Shown: piece after piece, positions 25,880 through 32,780 of the stretch | Position numbering within the stretch: position 1 is the stretch's first letter | How the letters are laid out: every line of letters begins with the position of its first letter | From: a virus | DNA: 37,968 nt | IMG/VR virus record: IMGVR_UViG_3300020579_000317 | Coordinates: 1-37,968 of that record | Direction: 5' to 3' (one strand) | Made by a program: the position numbers and the translations under genes | The notes under the pieces: generated by a model | Database searches by the model: none | Told to the model about the DNA's origin: nothing | Seen by the model: the letters and a program-made list of their open reading frames with translations, nothing else

Positions 25880-27186
25880 TGGCGTGTCTCCCTCTTGGCT
25901 TTTTTCCCCGTGGCCTGCTCCCATCGAAGCGCGATGACGTCACAGAACTTCGGCTCGAGTTCACAGAGGTAGGCGGTCCGGCCGAGCTTCTCGCATGAAA
26001 CGAGAGTCGAGCCGGAGCCGCCGAACGGGTCGAACACAAGGTCGTTCTTCTTTGTGGAATTGCGGAGCATCTTGTCGATGAGCGCGACCGGCTTCATCGT
26101 CGGATGGTCCTCGTTCTTTTTCGGCCGCGGTACTTTCACCACGGTGGTCTCGAGCTCCTCCACTGCGAGCTTCTCGCCGCGGATCTGAAACCACTGATCC
26201 CCGAGCCGGAGTCGGTAGAGATTCGGCTCGACCTGGGTGAGCGGAGCCTCGAGCATGAACTCGGAGATGGTTGTGGACTTCCGGTCGCCGTACCATTTGT
26301 GCGAGCCGGTCGGCTTCCAACCGTAGAGTATCGGCTCATGCTGCCACTGGTAATCGGAGCGGCCGAGCACGAGCGCGTCCTTGCACCAAATGAGGCAGCC
26401 GGCGAGCTTGAAACCCGCATCCCTAAACGCCCCGCGAAAGTTCAGCCCCTCGGTGTCAGCGTGGCAAACGTAGATCGCGCCGCCGTCCTTCAGGACGCGG
26501 AACATGACGGAGTACGCGCGGAGAAGGAACGTGCGGAACTTCCCGTCCTCCATGTCGTCGTTTTTGATTTTGCCGGCGCCGCCTTCGTAGTTCACGTTGT
26601 ACGGCGGATCCGTAAAGATCGCGTCGGCCTTCGCGCCGGCGAACAATTTCTCGATCACGAACGGGTCCGTGGAGTCCCCGCAGATCACGCGGTGCTTCCC
26701 GAGATGGATGAGCTCGCCGGGAAACGTCGTCGGCTTCGCCGGCGTCGCCGGCACCGCGTCCTCTTCGGCGCCTGGGAGCAGACCGCCCTGCTCGAGGTTC
26801 AGGAGCGCGTTGATCTCGTCAGCGTCGAAGCCGGTCGCCCCGAGATCGAATCCGAGCTTGCTCAAATCGCCGAGCTCGAGCGCGAGAAGTTCCTCGTCCC
26901 AGTCCGCTTCTTCGTGGACCCTGTTGTCCGCCAGGCGGTACGCCTTCACCTGTGCCGGCGAGAGATCGCCGGCGACCAGGACGGGGACCTCCTTCATCCC
27001 GAGCCTGAGAGCCGCGAGCAGTCTCGTGTGGCCGACGATGATCACGGAGTCTTTGTCCACCACGATAGGCTGCTTAAAACCGAACTCCTTAATCGATGCT
27101 GCTACTTTCTCGACAGCCTCGTCATTGCGTCGCGGATTCCGCTTGTACGGAATGACCTTATCGACGCTCCACATCTGAATTTTCAT
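25876..27186 (-). CDS. ParB-domain / DNA methyltransferase fusion
   Basis: The 436-residue protein has two modules. Residues about 1-130 are a ParB/sulfiredoxin-like domain (VIPYKRNPRRN, GFKQPIVVDKD, IVGHTRLLAALRLG, AYRLADNR). Residues about 150-436 are an amino-methyltransferase with DPPYNV at 193-198 before the SAM motif DPFGGSGST (about 393-401), the beta-class order. DPPY favours N6-adenine, although N4-cytosine cannot be excluded. Such fusions are common in phages and plasmids and probably modify phage DNA against host restriction. It directly precedes the packaging genes. An AGGGAG site precedes the ATG. Confidence 0.92.
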   Translation of the reverse strand: MKIQMWSVDKVIPYKRNPRRNDEAVEKVAASIKEFGFKQPIVVDKDSVIIVGHTRLLAALRLGMKEVPVLVAGDLSPAQVKAYRLADNRVHEEADWDEELLALELGDLSKLGFDLGATGFDADEINALLNLEQGGLLPGAEEDAVPATPAKPTTFPGELIHLGKHRVICGDSTDPFVIEKLFAGAKADAIFTDPPYNVNYEGGAGKIKNDDMEDGKFRTFLLRAYSVMFRVLKDGGAIYVCHADTEGLNFRGAFRDAGFKLAGCLIWCKDALVLGRSDYQWQHEPILYGWKPTGSHKWYGDRKSTTISEFMLEAPLTQVEPNLYRLRLGDQWFQIRGEKLAVEELETTVVKVPRPKKNEDHPTMKPVALIDKMLRNSTKKNDLVFDPFGGSGSTLVSCEKLGRTAYLCELEPKFCDVIALRWEQATGKKAKRETRQ

Positions 27187-27353
27187 GCTGTCGCTCCCTG
27201 AACTGGATCTGAATGAAAAACAAAAACAAAGTCCGTCAAAAAACTTCGGTGCCAGGACTTATTGCGCGATCGCCGTCACCCGCGGCGGCGGCACACCCCG
27301 GAGAGGACCCTGCGCGAAACCATTCGTTAAGCCACCCTCCGTGGAAGCATCGG
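27187..27353 (-). other. Non-coding gap before the ParB-methyltransferase gene
   Basis: No convincing gene lies here. A short frame (GTG at 27357, stop at 27259, 32 codons) is coupled to the upstream stop as GTGA but is Gly/Pro-rich with no Shine-Dalgarno site. The segment 27211-27260 holds a TTGACG (minus strand, 27239-27234) with a weak -10 match downstream. It also holds a 6 bp inverted repeat (aagtcc 27229-27234, ggactt 27255-27260) followed by T-rich sequence. It could be a promoter or a weak terminator ahead of the packaging operon. Confidence 0.35.
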
Positions 27354-27653
27354 TCACCACCATCTGCAAGCCGACCCGAGCCAGAGCAGCACACCAACGA
27401 TCACGCCAAGAAACATAGCGATGCACACGTCGAACTCCCGTGAGCGGCGCCGTGGCACATGCGGCGCGGGATCGCTGGCCTGGATCACTGGCGCGCCGGG
27501 CGGCGTGAACGCGTTGAGATGAATCATGGATCGAACAGGCCCGTCCCAATCCTCAGCGAAGTCCCGAGCCGTGCTGACCTTTTGACCGTGCCACACTTCC
27601 ACGAGCACGCCTTCAGAGACGAATACCTCGAACTCATTGTCGGCCGGGATCAT
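27354..27653 (-). CDS. Small membrane protein, 99 aa
   Basis: The first ~70 residues are soluble and mixed (FEVFVSEGVLVEVWHGQ, then a Pro-rich, Arg-rich PRRRSREF), and residues about 74-95 are a single C-terminal membrane segment (CIAMFLGVIVGVLLWLGSA). The ATG overlaps the gpZ-like gene's stop as ATGA. It has no recognised family. It could be a superinfection exclusion or membrane-associated accessory protein, but this is only suggested by topology. Confidence 0.6.
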   Translation of the reverse strand: MIPADNEFEVFVSEGVLVEVWHGQKVSTARDFAEDWDGPVRSMIHLNAFTPPGAPVIQASDPAPHVPRRRSREFDVCIAMFLGVIVGVLLWLGSACRWW

Positions 27654-28294
27654 GCTCCACGCTCCGCGCGCTTCAGAATTTCTTTTGTGAATTCTTCGGT
27701 GAAGATCGGCGCGAACCGTTGATCGATAACGCGCAGCATGGCATTCCGCAGATGAATGTGCGGTGGCAGTTTGGCCGACGGCTTGAACGAGTAGATAAGA
27801 ACGGTCGCATCAGGCGAATCGCCTGCAGCGACGCGCTGAAAGATGCCAACGTTCGGAATCAAGAACGTCCGCTTTCGCCCTTTGCGATTGTTGAATCGAA
27901 GATTTGTGTATCGCAGCGACGTCGCCACGGGATCAGGAAAAGACGGCCGCGGCGCTTCGCCAGTAAGCGGAATCGCGATATCTGGCCCTGCAGTCGGCAG
28001 CTTCGTGCCGCCTTCCTCGAGGAAAGAGAGAATCAGCGGCGCGCCCTGGACTTGATTGTCGATGCCGATGATCGCCGTCAGATTTCCGACTTTCGAGTAC
28101 TGCAGGATTTTGATGCGATTCAGAATGAACCTTTTGCGGATCTGCAGATCGGCGGCGATTTCCTTCTGGCCAGCGTCGACCGCTTCCTTCGCCGTGCGAG
28201 TGATCGCGTTGTTTGCGGCGTATGGGAGCTGCCGGAGCACTGCTGCGGTGAGTTTTACGACTTGTTCTGAATCCACATCGACGCTGATTTTCAT
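27650..28294 (-). CDS. gpZ-like minor tail / neck protein, displaced
   Basis: The 214-residue product has the helical segment PYAANNAITRTAKEAVDAGQKEI (about residues 23-45), followed by IRKRFILNRIKI, a pattern shared with the lambda Z family of tail-completion proteins. Later it has SFLEEGGTKLPT and a basic NNRKGRKRTFLIPN stretch. ATG at 28294 overlaps the upstream gene's stop as ATGA. Lambda Z lies between head completion and tail terminator genes; here the gene sits upstream of terminase among accessory genes, which is unusual. The assignment is moderate. Confidence 0.62.
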   Translation of the reverse strand: MKISVDVDSEQVVKLTAAVLRQLPYAANNAITRTAKEAVDAGQKEIAADLQIRKRFILNRIKILQYSKVGNLTAIIGIDNQVQGAPLILSFLEEGGTKLPTAGPDIAIPLTGEAPRPSFPDPVATSLRYTNLRFNNRKGRKRTFLIPNVGIFQRVAAGDSPDATVLIYSFKPSAKLPPHIHLRNAMLRVIDQRFAPIFTEEFTKEILKRAERGA

Positions 28295-28521
28295 GCCGCC
28301 CCTTCCAGATTTCGGTATTCGCGAATTTGCCACGCGCCGGACAAACCGAGTCTGAGACATTCATGCCGCGCATCTTCCGCGCAGGTGAATCGCTGCGCGA
28401 GAACGAGCCGAAACGTCACATCGAACGCCGCGCCAGGTGTTGTCTGAGTGATCCAGCAGATCCCAGTCGTGCCTTCGAATTGAATGACCCAATGCGATGA
28501 TTCATTCGCCGTTGTCAGCAC
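28291..28521 (-). CDS. Small protein of unknown function, 76 aa
   Basis: The product has WVIQFEGTTGICWITQTTPG (about residues 11-30) and a helical HECLRLGLSGAW segment. Two GTG starts are possible. The one at 28521 has an AAGGA site nine bases upstream and overlaps the DUF5131 gene stop; the other at 28539 would add six residues inside that gene. It is coupled to the gpZ-like gene by ATGA. No family is recognised. Confidence 0.55.
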   Translation of the reverse strand: MLTTANESSHWVIQFEGTTGICWITQTTPGAAFDVTFRLVLAQRFTCAEDARHECLRLGLSGAWQIREYRNLEGAA

Positions 28522-29459
28522 TTCGGGAATTCCTTCCACTCGACGCCGTCGAGATTCGACCCCGCTTTGTGCTTTCCGACGCAGAGCATTATTTGGTGGT
28601 CATCGCGTCCAGCGCGACCCGGATGCGCCGGCATCAAGAGCGGCCTGCTGCGGTCGATTTCCGGCCACTGGGTGAAACCATTTGCCGCACCAGGCATCCA
28701 TGCGCCCCACTGTTTGAAGAAAAACGGAACGCCGGCAGCTGTGCATTGATCGCGAACAGTCCGCGCCCAGTTGGGATGCATCGGACGCGCGTGCGGACCC
28801 GATTCACCGCCGCAAATAATCCAGTCGAACGCGGAAACCAAAAGCGGCATGCCGCCCATCGCTGCCACAAAATCGACCGGCCCGATGGCAGGCTCGTAGC
28901 TGACGATCCGAACTGCAGCCGGACACTGCGCGAGGATCGGGAGCCGACGCTTCGCGGTCTCTTGGTCTTCGATGCTGACGCCAAACCACCAATTCGGAGG
29001 CGGCCAGGACTGCCGAAAATTCTCGTGAGCATCGCGCGCTGCGAGGAGAGCCTGCAGCATTCGCTCCGGTCGCTTCGTGAGGATCTGATACGTATGCTGC
29101 GGAGCCTTCAGCATGGTCCAGAAAATCCGCGCGAGCCATTCGTCTTTAACGCCCGGATGGAAGAGATCGCTCATCGAGTTGACGAAGATTTTCGCCGGCT
29201 CTTTCCAGCGGATCGGGTCCTCGAGATGTTTTTCGATGAACCCCACCTCGCCCGTCCAGTGCGGCTCGACGCGTTCGTTCGGCGTGTTTTCCCCGATGAC
29301 GCGGAACTCGGCGAGGCCTTCATAGGCTTGACCGGGACCGCTGAAGCGCGCGGCGACGGATTCGGCATAGCAGTTTCGACAGCCCTCGCTGACGCGAGAG
29401 CAGCCGCGGATTGGATTCCAAGTCGAGTCGGTCCACTCGATGCCGGTTGTTTTTCCCAT
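28515..29459 (-). CDS. Phage Gp37/Gp68 (DUF5131) family protein
   Basis: The 314-residue protein matches the phage Gp37/Gp68 family: GIEWTDSTWNPIRGC at the N-terminus, Cys20, Cys27 and Cys30 in GCSRVSEGCRNCYAE, KIFVNSMSDLFHP (about 90-102), YQILTKRPERM, WFGVSIEDQ and CGGESGPHARPM. The Cys pattern resembles iron-sulfur cluster sites and is thought related to radical SAM enzymes; the reaction is not established. A strong GGAGGAG site precedes the ATG. It sits after the replication gene, suggesting a role in nucleotide or DNA modification, by inference. Confidence 0.85.
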   Translation of the reverse strand: MGKTTGIEWTDSTWNPIRGCSRVSEGCRNCYAESVAARFSGPGQAYEGLAEFRVIGENTPNERVEPHWTGEVGFIEKHLEDPIRWKEPAKIFVNSMSDLFHPGVKDEWLARIFWTMLKAPQHTYQILTKRPERMLQALLAARDAHENFRQSWPPPNWWFGVSIEDQETAKRRLPILAQCPAAVRIVSYEPAIGPVDFVAAMGGMPLLVSAFDWIICGGESGPHARPMHPNWARTVRDQCTAAGVPFFFKQWGAWMPGAANGFTQWPEIDRSRPLLMPAHPGRAGRDDHQIMLCVGKHKAGSNLDGVEWKEFPKC

Positions 29460-29626
29460 TCTCTCCTCCAGACCTCAATGCTAGTTTTGTGATTCCAGCG
29501 CCGCCGCTCGCCGCACTCGAGCTGAAAGCGGATCGCATCCTCCGGGGTCGCGATTGCTTTCAGTCTTTCCTTTCGTGCGAAGTCGATCCAACGCCTCTCC
29601 TGATCCCGATTGGCAGTCCAATCCAC
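29171..29626 (-). CDS. Possible overlapping ORF, 151 aa, front half protein-like
   Basis: A GTG at 29626, with AAAGG seven bases upstream and 20 bases after the replication gene stop, opens this frame. Residues 1-58 (WTANRDQERRWIDFARKERL, ATPEDAIRFQLE, EVWRREWEKQ) look like a genuine helical protein. The remaining ~93 residues lie inside the DUF5131 gene in another frame and are Ser/Arg/Ala-rich, as a shadow would be. It may be a real gene with an overlapping 3' end or a decayed remnant. The front part fills an otherwise empty 190 bp gap. Confidence 0.35.
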   Translation of the reverse strand: MDWTANRDQERRWIDFARKERLKAIATPEDAIRFQLECGERRRWNHKTSIEVWRREWEKQPASSGPTRLGIQSAAALASARAVETAMPNPSPRASAVPVKPMKASPSSASSGKTRRTNASSRTGRARWGSSKNISRTRSAGKSRRKSSSTR

Positions 29627-29646
29627 GGTTCGGCCTTTGCCTTTCC

Positions 29647-30267
29647 TTAACCAGAGGTTTTGTATTTCTTCTGCAGCATCTCGAGCTGATCGCGGAGCAC
29701 GCGCCGCCGTTCCGCGAGTTGCTCTTCGGTTTTTTCCACACTCGGCACAGCGTGAGCGCGCGAAGCGCCGGAGATTTTCTCTTCTGGTTTACTTCTTACT
29801 TCTTTGCGGGGACACTTCTGTCCCCACGAAAGGGACACATCTGTCCCCACGGCGACTGCTGTTTTCCGCTTCTTATCCACAGCCTTTCCACGCGATATCG
29901 ACAGCGGCTGTGGAGAATAAAGTGGGAGCTGCGTCGCCGGAGCGGGGACTTCACCCGCCCATTTCGCGGAGCCGAGAAGCGTCACGATCATGCCGTCGGA
30001 CATCCCGGCCTTGCGGATCCGCACGAGACCCGCGCGCTTGAGCTTCGCCATGTGGCGCTTCAGCGTGCGGATCACCGGCCGCTCGTCTGGGTTCCCGGGC
30101 CATCGAGAGAGAATCCACGCGTAGGAGATCGCGTGGCCGTAGAACACGCGCCCTGATGCATCGGTTTGATTGTGGGTGAGCAGATCGTGAAGAGCGGTTG
30201 CAGAGCCGAGCTTCCACTGAGCTGGTCGGTCGGGATGGATAGCCACGAATCGGAACTTGGAACTCAC
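29647..30267 (-). CDS. Winged-helix replication initiator-like protein
   Basis: The 206-residue product has an N-terminal winged-helix-type domain (about residues 10-100: WKLGSATALHDLLTHN, then IRTLKRHMAKLKRAGLVRIRK), the layout of phage replication proteins of the O/helix-turn-helix type. A flexible, charged middle follows, then a C-terminal coiled coil (about 175-203). The gene itself carries two tandem inverted-repeat iterons and a perfect DnaA box, as lambda O carries its origin. The GTG at 30267 overlaps the upstream nuclease stop as GTGA. The initiator role is inferred from the domain and the internal repeats, not from a family match. Confidence 0.65.
   Translation of the reverse strand: MSSKFRFVAIHPDRPAQWKLGSATALHDLLTHNQTDASGRVFYGHAISYAWILSRWPGNPDERPVIRTLKRHMAKLKRAGLVRIRKAGMSDGMIVTLLGSAKWAGEVPAPATQLPLYSPQPLSISRGKAVDKKRKTAVAVGTDVSLSWGQKCPRKEVRSKPEEKISGASRAHAVPSVEKTEEQLAERRRVLRDQLEMLQKKYKTSG
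29732..29917. other. Candidate phage replication origin (iterons plus DnaA boxes)
   Basis: Two near-identical 19-base units, GGGACAC(T/A)TCTGTCCCCAC, lie at 29809-29827 and 29832-29850. Each contains an inverted repeat (29808-29825, 7 bp arms; 29832-29847, 6 bp arms), and they repeat every 23 bases. Next to them is a low-GC pyrimidine tract (29774-29805). A perfect DnaA box TTATCCACA lies at 29873-29881, with one-mismatch boxes at 29732-29740 (TTTTCCACA) and 29909-29917 (TTCTCCACA on the minus strand). All of it is inside the initiator-like gene, as in lambda. Confidence 0.6.
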
Positions 30268-30764
30268 CGGAGCGCCCTCCGATTCAGAGCGAGCCGTTCC
30301 CCGAGATATTCCTCGACGTCCTTCGAACTCCACGCCACGAGCACGACGGCGCCGCGGCGGTGCTTCTCGAACAGGAAGTCGAGCTGCTCCTGCGATGGTT
30401 GACCGGCGCGACGGATTACTTTCGCGTTAGCGTCGAGCCACGCGGGAGCTTTCACCTCGACGTAGAGAGAGCGACCGTCTGGAGCGAGCGTGGCCTCAAG
30501 GTCCGAGAATCCAGACGGGATCGCGGCGCCTGTTTTCGCGTTCTGGATGCCGGCGAGATTGATGCCGGCGGATTTCGCCGCGGCCATCATCCGACCGCGC
30601 TGCCTGCGTCCGCCGGCGTCGATGGCAACCAGGTCGACGTTGTATACGGACATCAGCGCGAGAATGTCCGATTGCACTTCCGCCTCGGTGACTTGGCGCA
30701 TGAGATACAGACTTGAATAACGAGCGCCTTCGAACCTCCAGGGGAATGGGTAGTGTCCGCTCAA
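30264..30764 (-). CDS. VRR-NUC domain nuclease
   Basis: The 166-residue protein matches the VRR-NUC (PD-D/ExK-type) nuclease domain, common in phages next to replication genes. After TEAEVQSDILALMSVYNVDLV (about residues 26-46), it shows the core GFSDLEATL (Asp88) and LYVEVKAP (Glu103, Lys105), then SQEQLDFLFEKHRRGAVVLVAW. Such enzymes act on branched or replication-intermediate DNA. The TTG start at 30764 overlaps the upstream stop as TTGA. An internal ATG (residue 22) is an alternative start that would keep the whole domain. Confidence 0.9.
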   Translation of the reverse strand: MSGHYPFPWRFEGARYSSLYLMRQVTEAEVQSDILALMSVYNVDLVAIDAGGRRQRGRMMAAAKSAGINLAGIQNAKTGAAIPSGFSDLEATLAPDGRSLYVEVKAPAWLDANAKVIRRAGQPSQEQLDFLFEKHRRGAVVLVAWSSKDVEEYLGERLALNRRALR

Positions 30765-30964
30765 GCGATGCGCGCCTCCCTCTGAATGTCGAGTAGATCT
30801 GCGAGCGGCGTCACCGCGATGCAGTGAAGTGCGGAGCAGAGATTCCGCTCGGCATTAACCCAAGCGCACGTCTCAAGCGGATTTCCGTCGCCGCCATCTG
30901 AGAGACAGGGATTGAGATCCGTGCATCCGCACACGCGGCATTTCCCCGAGCTAGTTATGTTCAT
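30761..30964 (-). CDS. Cys-rich zinc-binding-like small protein, 67 aa
   Basis: The product has CRVCGCTDLNPC near the start (about residues 9-20) and further Cys in ETCAWVN and NLCSALHC, a layout seen in small phage proteins that probably bind zinc. The ATG at 30964 overlaps the membrane protein's stop as ATGA; the longer upstream frame is a shadow. The role is unknown. It precedes the VRR-NUC gene, with which it overlaps by TTGA. Confidence 0.78.
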   Translation of the reverse strand: MNITSSGKCRVCGCTDLNPCLSDGGDGNPLETCAWVNAERNLCSALHCIAVTPLADLLDIQREARIA

Positions 30965-31206
30965 GGTTTGCCGCCGAGGAGTCCCTTCAGGTAAGCCGCG
31001 CGATGCAGGTACCTCACGCCGAAGTGAAGAAAGATCCAAGTTATCCCCGGCATCGTCACCCACCAGGGAACCCAACGGACTATCACTTGGGTGAGCATGG
31101 GGATGTCTTTCGCGCCCATCTTCTCCACGCCGGCATAGGTCTCCCACACGCCGAACGCGATAGCCCAAAACAGCCAATAGAGACACGGCCCGAGTTTCCA
31201 GTTCAC
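30961..31206 (-). CDS. Small two-span membrane protein, 81 aa
   Basis: The sequence is rich in Trp and aliphatics, with one membrane segment near residues 5-24 (LGPCLYWLFWAIAFGVW) and another near 43-66 (VIVRWVPWWVTMPGITWIFL), then a basic tail. The GTG start overlaps the J-domain gene stop as GTGA, and its stop overlaps the zinc protein ATG. No family is recognised. A host-membrane or exclusion role is possible but unsupported. Confidence 0.7.
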   Translation of the reverse strand: MNWKLGPCLYWLFWAIAFGVWETYAGVEKMGAKDIPMLTQVIVRWVPWWVTMPGITWIFLHFGVRYLHRAAYLKGLLGGKP

Positions 31207-31850
31207 GCTCGCACCTCCGCGAGAGCCGCCGCAAGAGCGCCATTTAGTTCCACCATCCGCTCGTGATCGCCGCCCTGTTTGTCGGGGTGAAGTTCAGTTG
31301 CCAGCGCGCGGAAGGTTCTCTCCACGAGATCCGTCCCTGGAGTCATGTGCGCGGGGAAACCTAAGACTTCGCGCCATGACCGTCCTGCGTGCGTCGGCAG
31401 TTGCGCGAATCCAATGAAGGCGCGATCGAGGATCGAACCGCCGCCGTGCCGCTCAATCGCGCGAAGCGCTTCCATCGTTGCGGCGACAGCGGCTAGGTTG
31501 TCGGCGACGCGGTCGTAGCGGTCGATGGCCATGCACTGGCTTTTACTTTTGAGCATCCAGTAGACAGCGACGCCGGGATCTGACGGCTCGCCGCGGTCGC
31601 CGCGCGGGATACCAGAGAGGTTCAATGGAACGTTTGTGGAAATGATCACGTTCTCCTCTGGAACTCCGAACCGTTCGAGTTCATAGGCGATTCTCTGGAC
31701 GGAATCCTGCATCGAAAGTCGGGACTTTCCGTTGTAGAGCTTGACGCCGTCGGCGTACCGCGCGTTCGCTTTTCCGAACTGCGCTCGAGTTCGATTCGTC
31801 GTGCGCTTCCAGTTCGCCGGCCAACATAGCGGGTAGCGTGTTTCGTTCAT
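31203..31850 (-). CDS. J-domain (DnaJ-like) phage protein
   Basis: The 215-residue protein ends in a J-domain: ERTFRALATELHPDKQGG (about residues 177-194) contains the HPD motif at 188-190, followed by the closing helix MVELNGALAAALAE. The N-terminal part begins RYPLCWPANWKRT and has a mixed fold with YWMLKSKSQCMAIDRYDRVADN (about 97-118). J-domains stimulate Hsp70 (DnaK) ATPase. Lambda recruits DnaK-DnaJ to activate its origin, so a phage J-protein upstream of a lambda-O-like region is suggestive. That link is inference. The ATG overlaps the upstream stop as ATGA. Confidence 0.85.
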   Translation of the reverse strand: MNETRYPLCWPANWKRTTNRTRAQFGKANARYADGVKLYNGKSRLSMQDSVQRIAYELERFGVPEENVIISTNVPLNLSGIPRGDRGEPSDPGVAVYWMLKSKSQCMAIDRYDRVADNLAAVAATMEALRAIERHGGGSILDRAFIGFAQLPTHAGRSWREVLGFPAHMTPGTDLVERTFRALATELHPDKQGGDHERMVELNGALAAALAEVRA

Positions 31851-32077
31851 GGTTTTCCTCCCTTTCCAATTTCGTGATCCGCCGCGCGCCGGACGTGTCC
31901 GGGCTCGAGAATGAAAACTTCCTTACGCTGCAGCGGGTTCGTGCTTTCGAGCTCGAGGACATGAAACCTGCCCGATGAACAGCGCCGGAATTCGACGTAT
32001 GAGCCGACCCATCCTGCCCACGGGTGATTCCCGCGGATCATGAAGCGCGTGCCTGCGAAGTGTTTGTAGTCCTGCAT
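31847..32077 (-). CDS. Small beta-rich protein, 76 aa
   Basis: The sequence TRFMIRGNHPWAGWVGSYVEFRR (about residues 10-32), then GRFHVLELES and EVFILEPGHVRR, looks like a small beta-barrel protein of the SH3-like type common among phage accessory genes. It has ATGA coupling to the J-domain gene. Its start abuts the stop of the 32078-32308 frame. Function is unknown. Confidence 0.68.
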   Translation of the reverse strand: MQDYKHFAGTRFMIRGNHPWAGWVGSYVEFRRCSSGRFHVLELESTNPLQRKEVFILEPGHVRRAADHEIGKGGKP

Positions 32078-32241
32078 TCAGTCGCTCGCTTCAGAGCATT
32101 GCGGCTCGTCACCGCTCGAAACCCGTCCAGAAACTCCACCAGGCACGAGTTCATCGAACCCCGCACCAGGACTCTGCAGATCGTCCCCTTCCGACCAGGC
32201 AGGCCAGGACGATTCCATCGGTAGACATAGAGCTGCGTCAC
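32038..32241 (-). CDS. Small basic phage protein, 67 aa
   Basis: The product (LYVYRWNRPGLPGRKGTICRVLVRG, then MNSCLVEFLDGFRAVTSRNALKR) has a conserved-looking core with the MNSC and VTSRNALKR segments that recur in small proteins of many phages, from memory. The GTG has a GAGGTGA site just upstream. It overlaps the next gene's start by 40 bases and lies within the 32078-32308 frame. I rate it the more likely coding frame in the 32078-32241 interval. Confidence 0.68.
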   Translation of the reverse strand: MTQLYVYRWNRPGLPGRKGTICRVLVRGSMNSCLVEFLDGFRAVTSRNALKRATECRTTNTSQARAS

Positions 32242-32308
32242 CAGTCACCTCGCGCACCACGAGCGTTTCGCCACCGAGCCAACGATTCACCACCACGCGC
32301 GCTCTCAC
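32078..32308 (-). CDS. Overlapping small ORF, 76 aa
   Basis: A GTG at 32308 coupled to the upstream stop as GTGA opens this frame. The first ~25 residues (RARVVVNRWLGGETLVVREVTGD) look like real beta-strand protein. The rest (Gly/Ser/Glu-rich) overlaps the 32038-32241 gene in another frame. Either both are expressed or this one is only genuine at its front. It ends one base before the next ATG, which fits a real cistron. Confidence 0.4.
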   Translation of the reverse strand: MRARVVVNRWLGGETLVVREVTGDAALCLPMESSWPAWSEGDDLQSPGAGFDELVPGGVSGRVSSGDEPQCSEASD

Positions 32309-32502
32309 TTTTTCGGCCCCACCGTGAACTCGCGGAGATCGTCGAGCGCTTCCTGCATGCCTTCGTACGAATTCGTCGCGATGCTGACGCTTGCGTAATG
32401 CAGAGTCCGCTGCACCTTTTCGAGCCGCTGCGCGTCAAGCCTTGGAAGCAGTTCGCGGACCCGCCGCATTTCCCTCGTCAGTTCCACGATGATGTTCGCC
32501 AT
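32305..32502 (-). CDS. Small helical protein, 65 aa
   Basis: The product (IIVELTREMRRVRELLPRL, then HYASVSIATNSYEGMQEALDDL) is almost entirely helical and amphipathic. The ATG overlaps the upstream stop as TGATG. No family is recognised. It belongs to the translationally coupled run of small early genes. Confidence 0.7.
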   Translation of the reverse strand: MANIIVELTREMRRVRELLPRLDAQRLEKVQRTLHYASVSIATNSYEGMQEALDDLREFTVGPKK

Positions 32503-32780
32503 CAGCGGCTCCTATGCTTCGGACAAAAATCTTTGTCGCCGACGCGCGTCGCGCATTTAGCGCAGACCGGCGCGTCGCAAGTGATCGGATCGCCGCCGAG
32601 CGTTTTCCCGACTTCAAAATCACAGAGAAGCGTCGCCTTCTCAATGAGAGAGCCGTCGTGGAGTCCGCGCCCCATGCGTTCGAGCCGCCCCTGACAGAAC
32701 TTGCAACGGGGATATCGCGCCGCCGCGTGCTTCACGATGGCGACTCCGCCTCCGGGCATGTTTATCCGCGAGCAAGGCAT
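32502..32780 (-). CDS. Small zinc-finger-like protein, 92 aa
   Basis: The 92-residue product has CKFCQGR (about residues 26-32) and CDFEVG, then DAPVCAKCATRVGDKDFCPKHR at the end, with Cys and His pairs that fit one or two zinc sites. A basic N-terminal region precedes them. The ATG at 32780 overlaps the next gene's stop as TGATG, so the long upstream frame is a shadow. Such proteins often bind nucleic acid, but the partner is unknown. Confidence 0.75.
   Translation of the reverse strand: MPCSRINMPGGGVAIVKHAAARYPRCKFCQGRLERMGRGLHDGSLIEKATLLCDFEVGKTLGGDPITCDAPVCAKCATRVGDKDFCPKHRSR

Noticed and set aside
26104-27201. Plus-strand ORF opposite the ParB-methyltransferase
   Set aside because: Antisense shadow of a gene with intact motifs on the other strand.
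30761-31243. 160-codon version of the Cys-rich gene
   Set aside because: The first ~93 codons overlap the membrane protein gene in another frame; ATG at 30964 is coupled as ATGA.
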